From: Amorphochlora amoebiformis
Taxonomy: Eukaryota; Cercozoa; Chlorarachniophyceae
NCBI GenBank assembly: GCA_054601695.1
Contig: BAAHQB010000030.1
Span: 1,116,001-1,180,000, forward strand
Direction: 5' to 3'
Length of the DNA stretch: 64,000 nucleotides
Shown here: one piece after another, positions 34,253-64,000 of the stretch
Numbering within the stretch: position 1 is the stretch's first letter
How the letters are laid out: every line of letters starts with the position of its first letter
Made by a program: the position numbers and the translations under genes
Notes under the pieces: model-generated
Seen by the model: the letters and a program-made list of their open reading frames with translations, nothing else
Databases searched by the model: none
What the model was told of the DNA's origin: nothing

Positions 34253-35107
34253 TGTTCAATGGCCACGTGGCCCACGTCTGACATGATGACGTTTGCAAGA
34301 TACCCGATACCAACGGTAGTATTTGGGTGTATATCTGCCGTCTTCAGGAGGCACTGCAACGGACAAGTCGACGTTCAAATGACTCAGGCGTTCCATTCAC
34401 TCCCATTTACTTCGAACAACTATACGTGCCACTAATTAGATGAATAGACAAGCTTAGATCATAGTAGGAGTCTGTGCGCCATGCCCTAGATGCCGTGCCA
34501 TCCATCTAGTCCTTCCATTAATCTAGTTACTGTTAACTTTCTAGACTTTGACAAATTTACAGAACTTACCGTCTTGTTATCTGGTATTCACAGCTCAGAT
34601 ATACTGTTAAATATATAATATCTAGAATATCTAGAATATATACAACACATATATCTAGTATATTTATATACATATATATATATATATCTAATCCTTCCAG
34701 AAATATTGGTTGAAGGAAAATTTGAAAATACAATGGACGAAATTTTAAGATTGACTTGGAGATATTCTAGATATTACCCCATTTTCTAGATTTTGGGTGG
34801 TTTTGGGGTGAAATTAAACTTAGTAACAAAAATACCTAGGATTATCCTAACACTGCCGAAAATTTTATTAAGATTGAATCTCTGCCGTATATACATCTAG
34901 TACATATATATATATATATATTATATAAGTTATATAGGAGAACTATCTACACAAAACGCTACATATATACGAGTTGTTGGCATCGGACCTCTGATATTGA
35001 TCAACCATAGCTAGCATAGATCTAGCAACCAGATCAACACACGTAATATCAACGACGCGTCTCCTGCGATACCTGGCTTTACCTGCCAGTATCCGAGTTA
35101 ACTCCAA
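34253..35107. other. CTAG-rich convergent intergenic region
   Basis: Between the facing 3' ends of the GRK and GMC genes. Unique sequence with more than a dozen CTAG sites (TCTAGAATATCTAGAATAT, TTTCTAGATTTTGG) and only short TA runs near 34670 and 34905. No exon seen. Confidence 0.8.
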
Positions 35108-46228
<11,121 letters not shown>

Positions 46229-46382
46229 CCGAAAGCCCCGAGGTTTCGTGATATGATATGTATCTCTGGGAATCTCCGCAGATGTGGGATCCGGGATTCC
46301 GAATGGATATCTCTGAGAGATCTCCGGGGACTGCGACGACTCCGTTGCGCACGGGTTCAAAGTCGCCACCCATCCGGCAACC
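46229..46382. promoter_or_regulatory. 154-bp divergent promoter region
   Basis: It separates the start codons of the GMC and ADCK2-like genes, which point away from each other. It is GC-balanced, lacks TA repeat and has no clear TATA box. A hairpin-like ATCTCT-G-AGAGAT sits at 46309-46321 and several (G)ATCTCCG-like words lie around it. Both products are likely mitochondrial, so shared control is plausible. Confidence 0.6.
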
Positions 46383-57753
<11,371 letters not shown>

Positions 57754-58325
57754 TCTAGTTAATTAGCTAGATTAGGTATACACGTACTAGACGAGATTAG
57801 ACCTAGACCTGCATGCTTGCGACAACTTCGTCTAGTTGATGGTGAACTTAATTCTAGAAGTTACATTGATGATCATCTACCGTCATTTTTAGATTTGAGT
57901 CTAACCGCAGTTCACAATCTTATATCACTAGATTAAGTCTAGTTTACTAAAGTGGATCTCGGATCCGATTAATAATGATTATCTAGATTATCTCGAATAT
58001 ATATATTACTTACTAGCTTATACTACTAGTACTAGTAGATAGTTATAATATTCATATTCTCTAGATTCTAGCTATACTAGTATACTCCAGTGCTCTCGAT
58101 GCTGGAGGTGTGGTCTCTAGAGTCTAGTCTAGTAGTGACTATCTATGCTAGTACAGATCTAAAAAATACAACTAACCTCTAGAACCTAGAGCCTTCTCTG
58201 CTATTGCCTAGATTGCTAGTATCAGAGTATTGGGTATCGATATTCACTGACCGCAAATGTCAAATTTGTCACACTGGGCGTTCCCTGCATACTACTAGAT
58301 ATAGTGCATTTCTCTGTGTTGTGAG
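57754..58325. other. CTAG-rich convergent intergenic region
   Basis: Between the facing stops of the ADCK2-like and CAP-H-like genes. There are more than twenty CTAG sites in about 480 bp (ACTAGTACTAGTAGATAG, CTCTAGAGTCTAGTCTAG) and no TA tract until 58490. No exon seen. Confidence 0.85.
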
Positions 58326-58522
58326 CTAGTTGGGGCTGAAGATAGCAATGTCTTGAGCGATGCCGTGGCTGTTGTTCTCTGCAAGGATTTGGGTTTCGGA
58401 GGTGGATTCGGTCTTCTTCTCCACTTCTGAATCCGTAGATGCCTCCTGGGAAAGTAAGATCCGTACAGGGTATAGATACACACACACAGACATATATATA
58501 TGTATATATATATATGTATACT

Positions 58523-58572
<50 letters not shown>

Positions 58573-58680
58573 TCATATAATATCCATTTTATACAGACAT
58601 ATCCATGTCTGTATCAGTACTACATGTGCATAAACGCAACTATATTTTATATAATATATAAATATATAATATGTATGTAT

Positions 58681-58773
<93 letters not shown>

Positions 58774-58870
58774 GTCCGGGCCTTAGCTGAAGGTTGTGAT
58801 CATTGCACAAATGTAGCAGACAAATGAAACAGTACGGAACACTGGTGTTAGATAGATGCGAACCCTGCAG

Positions 58871-58911
<41 letters not shown>

Positions 58912-59089
58912 ATATGAATGTGTATATGTGTATATATATATATATATACACGTATATGTATAATAGGTACACATAAAATTGTATTGTTTATTTGATAATA
59001 CTACATGTGCAAGTGTATGGTTATGAATATGCATTCGTAGTGAACATATGACTATGAACGATATTCAAATACATCTTGGTGGAAATTGG

Positions 59090-59124
<35 letters not shown>

Positions 59125-59559
59125 CCAATCGATGTTGAATTCCATATATACACAGACATTTGTCTATATTAATAAATGTATTGTTGTTGAAGTATGTTGT
59201 ATGCCAGACCTCCAGGTTTCCCTCAAGGGAGCCCAACACCTCCGAGAAGCTCCCCGCAGGCTTTTTGATAGCCTTATTGCCGTCGCCCAAGTGTTTGCTG
59301 TCGTTGTCGTTCTTGTTGGACTCTATCGACCTCCAAATGCGTTTCTTGAGCGCCAGCACGTTCACACTCTAATTAGGTTTTTAGCTTAGTAATTATTAAC
59401 GCACGAATGAAAAAATGTGTTTTGTTTCGCTAGTAGATTTACGACGAGATTGGTAGCGTGTGTGTGTGTGTGACTTTTTTTTTTTAAAATAATCCATTAG
59501 TGGGTACCTTGACGAATCTAGCATACTTGATCTTTGCAGCTTCTACGCGCTATACACAC

Positions 59560-59625
<66 letters not shown>

Positions 59626-60177
59626 CCGTTATTGAGAAAGAATAATAAATGAAACATGCACAACCTTAGGCTGCGTGACAAGATCCAGCTCTGGCGACTT
59701 CCCCTCCCCCAACCCGTGTTTGTCCTCCCCTAATCCTGCCTCTGGGGTACCATTGGCGTTAGCGTTAACAAAATCGTCCTCGGCAGGTAAGAGAGCCTCC
59801 TAGAAACAAACCATGGCCATCAGCATCAGCATCAGCATCAGCATCAGCATCAGCATCAGCATGAGCATGGCCATCACCAGTAGCATCAGAATGGGTACCA
59901 CGACAAGTGTTAGACATATGGATGTAAGGAGTAACAACATATGCAACACACATAACAAAATCGGGCCTGATTGAGTAGCCTTTCTTTGAAAATAGAGGGA
60001 GTGTGGTTGTGGGTCGTGGGTCGTGGGTGTTATGGGTTTGATCCTTACATGTGATATGTGAAATCCTTCTTCGTCGATATCCGACTCATTCTCATTGTCC
60101 ATCATGAAACCTGATGCCTCTACATAAACACACACATATATATATATTTATATATAAATATATATATATATATATAT

Positions 60178-60225
<48 letters not shown>

Positions 60226-60295
60226 GTTGGTGGTACCTTGAGTCGGGTTCTTACGCCTGTCACTCTAAGTTACAACACACACACACGAACAAACG

Positions 60296-60327
<32 letters not shown>

Positions 60328-60465
60328 ATGTATATAGATATATTTATCTATAAATATGTTATATATCTACATATATGCAGCAGGGATAACTATTTACAAT
60401 TCTACACATGTCTGATATACATACATATAAATATATATAATATTTACATATATATATATATATAT

Positions 60466-60533
<68 letters not shown>

Positions 60534-60589
60534 ACCAGGGTTCCTTGACTGGAAACGAATATTTCCGGTTTGGTGAACAAACGTCTTAG
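58326..60589 (-). CDS. NCAPH: Condensin subunit CAP-H (kleisin), C-terminal half
   Basis: Exons in coding order: 60589-60536 ([15 protein letters not shown]), 60264-60237 (SDRRKNPTQ), 60119-60049 (acidic, [13 protein letters not shown]), 59983-59957, 59799-59665, 59549-59508, 59368-59210, 58864-58772, 58445-58326 (TAG). Phases agree. Diagnostic segments match the C-terminal winged-helix end of condensin [54 protein letters not shown] and [19 protein letters not shown]. This region binds the SMC4 head and holds the condensin ring shut during chromosome condensation. The final exon adds a Glu/Ser-rich tail ([11 protein letters not shown]) ending AIFSPN. The N-terminal half lies to the right. 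Confidence 0.87.
59817..59872. repeat. (ATCAGC)n hexanucleotide repeat
   Basis: About nine CATCAG units in a CAP-H intron, with open frames only by periodicity. Confidence 0.9.
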
Positions 60590-60597
60590 CTTGAGCT

Positions 60598-60784
60598 CAT
60601 CATACTAAGCAATATACAACACACACTTATTGGAAACATACACAATCATACTACGCAATATACAAACACACTTATTGGAAACATACACCATCATACTACG
60701 CAATATACAAACACACTTATTGGAAACATACACAATCATACTACGCAATATACAAACACACTTATTGGAAACATACACTCAATC
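60598..60784. repeat. ~44-bp tandem repeat, four copies
   Basis: Unit CATACTACGCAATATACAAA plus CACACTTATTGGAAACATAC; the right-hand copies are almost identical. Confidence 0.93.
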
Positions 60785-60822
60785 AGATCTCCGTCCATGG
60801 GGCATTTAGGGACATGTATCTA

Positions 60823-60868
<46 letters not shown>

Positions 60869-60927
60869 CATATATACATGTAAAAATTAATATAATGAAA
60901 ATATACCTTATCAAGATCTGTCCATGC

Positions 60928-61440
60928 ATGAGCATGAGCATGAGCATGAGCATGAGGTATGAACATGAGCATGAGCATGACCATGAGCATGAGCAGCATG
61001 AGCATGACCATGAACATGAGCATGAGCATGACCATGAGCATGAGCATGACCAGCATGAGCATGACCATGAGCATGAGCACGAGCATGAGCATGAGGTATG
61101 AGCATGAGAGCATGAGCATGAGCATGAGAGCATGAGCATGAGCATGAATATAAGGTATGATCATGAGCATGAGGTATGAGCATGAGCATGAGCATGAGCA
61201 TGAGAGCATGAACATGAGCATGAGCATGAGAGCATGAGTATGAGCATGAGTATAAGGTATGATCATGAGCATGAGGTATGAGCATGAGCATGAGTATAAG
61301 GTATGAGCATGAGCATGAGTAGGAGGTATGAGCATGAGCATGAGATATGAGTATGAGCATAAGCGTGAGCACAAGCATGAGCATGAGCATGAGGTATGAG
61401 CATGTGCATGAGCGTGAGAATGAGCATAAGTATGGGAATG
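60928..61440. repeat. (GAGCAT)n minisatellite
   Basis: About 510 bp of GAGCAT hexamers with GAGGTATGAGCAT and GACCAT variants forming larger blocks. The plus strand has almost no CT, so the minus strand offers no acceptor inside it. Confidence 0.95.
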
Positions 61441-61474
61441 ACCATTACCAACAACATAGTTTCAACACATCATC

Positions 61475-61900
61475 AGCACAACACTAATAAAACATCTACA
61501 TCAACACCACCATCATCACCATCACTAACATCACTATCAACCATAAACAACAACATCAACATCAACATCAACATCAACATCAACACCAACATCAACATCA
61601 ACATCGACATCAACATCAACATCAACATCAACATCGACATCAACATCAACATCAACATCAACATCAACACCAACATCAACATCAACATCAACATCAATAT
61701 CAACATCAACAGTATCAACATCAACATCAACATCAACATCAACATCAGCATCAACATCAACATCAACACCAACATCAACATCAACATCAACATCAACACC
61801 AACATCAACATCAACATCAACAACAGTATCTCAACAACAACATCAACACCATTAACGCCATCAACAACACCAACATCAACAACAACATCAACATCAGCAC
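61475..61900. repeat. (AACATC)n minisatellite
   Basis: Hexamer AACATC with ACC, GAC and AGC variants. Long Asn-Ile or Met-Leu frames across it are periodicity artefacts. Confidence 0.95.
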
Positions 61901-61978
61901 ATCCAAACCAAAGTAAAAATTGTTGTACATTTAGCTACATTGTGCCCATAGCAAGTATATGTTATAGATATCTATGAC

Positions 61979-62161
61979 CTGCATATCTTCCGGTAAGATA
62001 TTCTGCACATTTTTAGCCTTAGCGAGTGTGGCTGGAAACATATGCATTTACGTACTATAAATACAGACATACACTCAAATGTAAATGTAAATATAAATTC
62101 AAATACAAATAAGGTTAGTGTAGATACGATTCTGAGAAATAGAAAGGTTACATTTCATTCA

Positions 62162-62197
<36 letters not shown>

Positions 62198-62886
62198 TAT
62201 ATATATTCACATACAGACACCGATGCATGTAGCGTTGGAGAGCATACAGCGGTAATCCAGCTAATGGTGATGGAGATGGCAATGGTAATATGTCAATGGT
62301 AATATAACATTGGTAATGGTAATGGACACGCACAAAAGTGTATCCATTTGAAATATGTACACAACACAGTAGACACACATAATCGGTGATACCCTTGGAG
62401 AGCGTATACTTCGACCGCTTACTACACTGTACTTTCTTCACGTCCACCTAATGCATACACAATGTGTGTGTGTGTGTGTGATATGTGTATATGTTTTTAT
62501 ATAGAGTTAGGTATAAGCCCAAAACCCGGGCCGAAAAGTATTTTTTTAGCATGGATGATGGCAATCGAACGAATTGACTGCCATCCATTCGCGCAGCAAG
62601 CGAAAACGTGTGAAATTTTTCTTTCTTTCTTCTCAAAATTTCTGGTTCTCCACCGTCGTTTGTTTCCGAGGGTGGGGAGTTAACGGGAGGGAGTAGAGGC
62701 GGGAGTTGAGGGAAGTTGAGGGAAGTTGAGGGGGAAGGAAGTTGGGGAGGGTTGTTGTTGTTGGCATACCTCAGTCTTGGCCAGCTCTTTGAAGTCGAGC
62801 CTCTTTTGCCTTGACCGACCGGTTCGTCTAGAGGTCATTTTAATATAATTATATCTATCTACTATAACTGTATTGCACATGATTTC

Positions 62887-62940
<54 letters not shown>

Positions 62941-63036
62941 AAATATATAATGTGGATTTGGGTAACCTTTTGTTCTCTCCTTGGGAGCCCTCCTTCTTCT
63001 CGCGCTTCTTCAGGAACTATACATACATATATATAA

Positions 63037-63100
<64 letters not shown>

Positions 63101-63520
63101 ATATCCATCCATTTTGCACCTTCCAGTGAAGAGTCCTGTTGATCGAGGCACCAGACCAGTTTTTAATCAAGTCGAGGGTCAGACACTTCATATCAGAAAC
63201 AACGCTCAACGTCGACCCGGACCTGTTGGATATGTTATATATATATATATATATATATTTATAGATATATATATATATATATATATATATATTGATAACG
63301 ATGTGACAGGGTTGTTTTGAGGATGGTTGTTGTCGGAATGGAAAGCATGCGGTCCTGTATTCCCCCTGTTCTCCCTATCCCTGTTGTATGAGTCGTATGA
63401 GTCCTATCCCACGTTGAACCTTACGCCAGTATTTTCTGTCAGTATTGACTTTTGCTCGCTTCCCGGCATCCCGACATTCAACCCCACGCCAATTGGGGAC
63501 GCCACACTGATTATACATAT

Positions 63521-63582
<62 letters not shown>

Positions 63583-63951
63583 TATATCTATAACTAAACA
63601 GAAGGAGATTGATGTTTTTATGTAGAAGGAAGATAACAAGAAAGGGCAGGTAACAACTAGCAGCTAACAGCTACCAGATACCAGCTAGGCTCGAAATAAA
63701 AATAACCACCAAACAGTTGTTCGAATTTGAGTGCTTGACCTCATGAGCTTGTCGAGGTGCTTCTGCATGTCCACATCCATATCGTCCATATCGTTCATGT
63801 CGTCCACGTCGTCCAATCCGCCGATGTCCATGTCCATGTCCATGTTCAGGCTTCCGTCTCCCATCCCCATAGCCGTATCCATATCCATACGCGTACCCAA
63901 ACCATCCCCGTCTGCTTGACCTCCACTACTGATTGGATAAAAAGAGTACAT
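61979..63951 (-). CDS. Upstream exons, probably same CAP-H-like gene
   Basis: Exons in coding order, each in phase: 63951-about 63730 (Met/Asp-rich [20 protein letters not shown], then KHLDKLM), about 63509-63435 ([20 protein letters not shown]), about 63220-63115 ([20 protein letters not shown]), about 63019-62968 ([16 protein letters not shown]), about 62850-62774 ([20 protein letters not shown]), 62447-62393 ([18 protein letters not shown]), 62031-61979 ([17 protein letters not shown]). The LTLDLI helix and KRSKYTL segment could be the kleisin N terminus and linker, but I cannot align the conserved CAP-H RVD segment. It may therefore be a separate gene. Same strand, and no stop codon or gap with intergenic character separates the two parts. 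Confidence 0.4.
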
Positions 63952-63953
63952 AT

Positions 63954-64000
63954 TTCTCTCTCTCTCTCTCTCTTTCTCCTCTCTCTCTTTCTCCTATCTC
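63954..64000. repeat. CT tract at the window edge
   Basis: (TC)n with TTTCTCC breaks; continues beyond the window. Confidence 0.9.

Noticed and set aside
61396-61977. Asn-Ile and Met-Leu open frames over the AACATC and GAGCAT arrays
   Set aside because: Six-base periodicity keeps every frame open; there is no start context, splice evidence or complex sequence.
62448-62683. Short frames around 62.5 kb as exons of the CAP-H-like gene
   Set aside because: No acceptor and donor pair gives a phase that fits the neighbours.

Overview
This is a eukaryotic nuclear window from an intron-dense genome saturated with (TA)n microsatellites. There is no operon structure, rRNA, tRNA or CRISPR array. Real coding sequence sits in short islands of about 10-300 bp between TA tracts. 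I rebuilt the genes by joining islands with GT..AG borders, matching intron phase and family resemblance. Interstitial CCCTAA repeats suggest TTAGGG-type telomeres. The gene set (STK19 family, GPCR kinase, condensin kleisin, UbiB/ADCK2-like kinase, GMC dehydrogenase) fits a protist. I see no plastid marker and do not assign a clade.

Layout: 1-216 (+) is the end of an acidic protein. 4282-10490 (+) is an STK19-like winged-helix protein in 10-11 exons. 11095-17271 (-) is a dual-specificity phosphatase with a GPxxPPG tail. 18166-19040 (-), 19639-20777 (+) and 22655-23500 (-) are three unrecognised genes. 23960-34252 (+) is a complete 25-exon G-protein-coupled receptor kinase ending in a CaaX box. 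35108-46228 (-) is a 19-exon choline-dehydrogenase-like GMC flavoprotein with a mitochondrial-type leader. It diverges, across 154 bp, from 46383-57753 (+), a UbiB/ADCK2-like atypical kinase in about 20 exons including an 11-nt microexon. 58326-63951 (-) is a condensin CAP-H (kleisin) C-terminal half plus probable upstream exons.

The genes alternate in strand, giving three convergent gaps (10491-11094, 34253-35107, 57754-58325). These gaps are poor in TA repeats and very rich in the tetranucleotide CTAG.

The most unusual theme is repeated copying of exon edges together with their splice sites. Nearly every gene has partial copies of an exon border in the adjacent intron, separated by TA tracts or amplified into minisatellites. 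Examples are about 24 copies of a 5' splice site in the STK19-like gene, about 27 copies of a 3' splice site in the GMC gene, at least 5 copies of a phosphatase exon, 4 copies of the kinase catalytic-loop exon, and two in-frame 18-nt exons in the ADCK2-like gene. A few true exon ends also run straight into TA repeat with no GT donor. Together these suggest that TA-anchored duplication is remodelling exon borders here, or that repeat-driven assembly error is doing so; raw long reads and RNA would decide.
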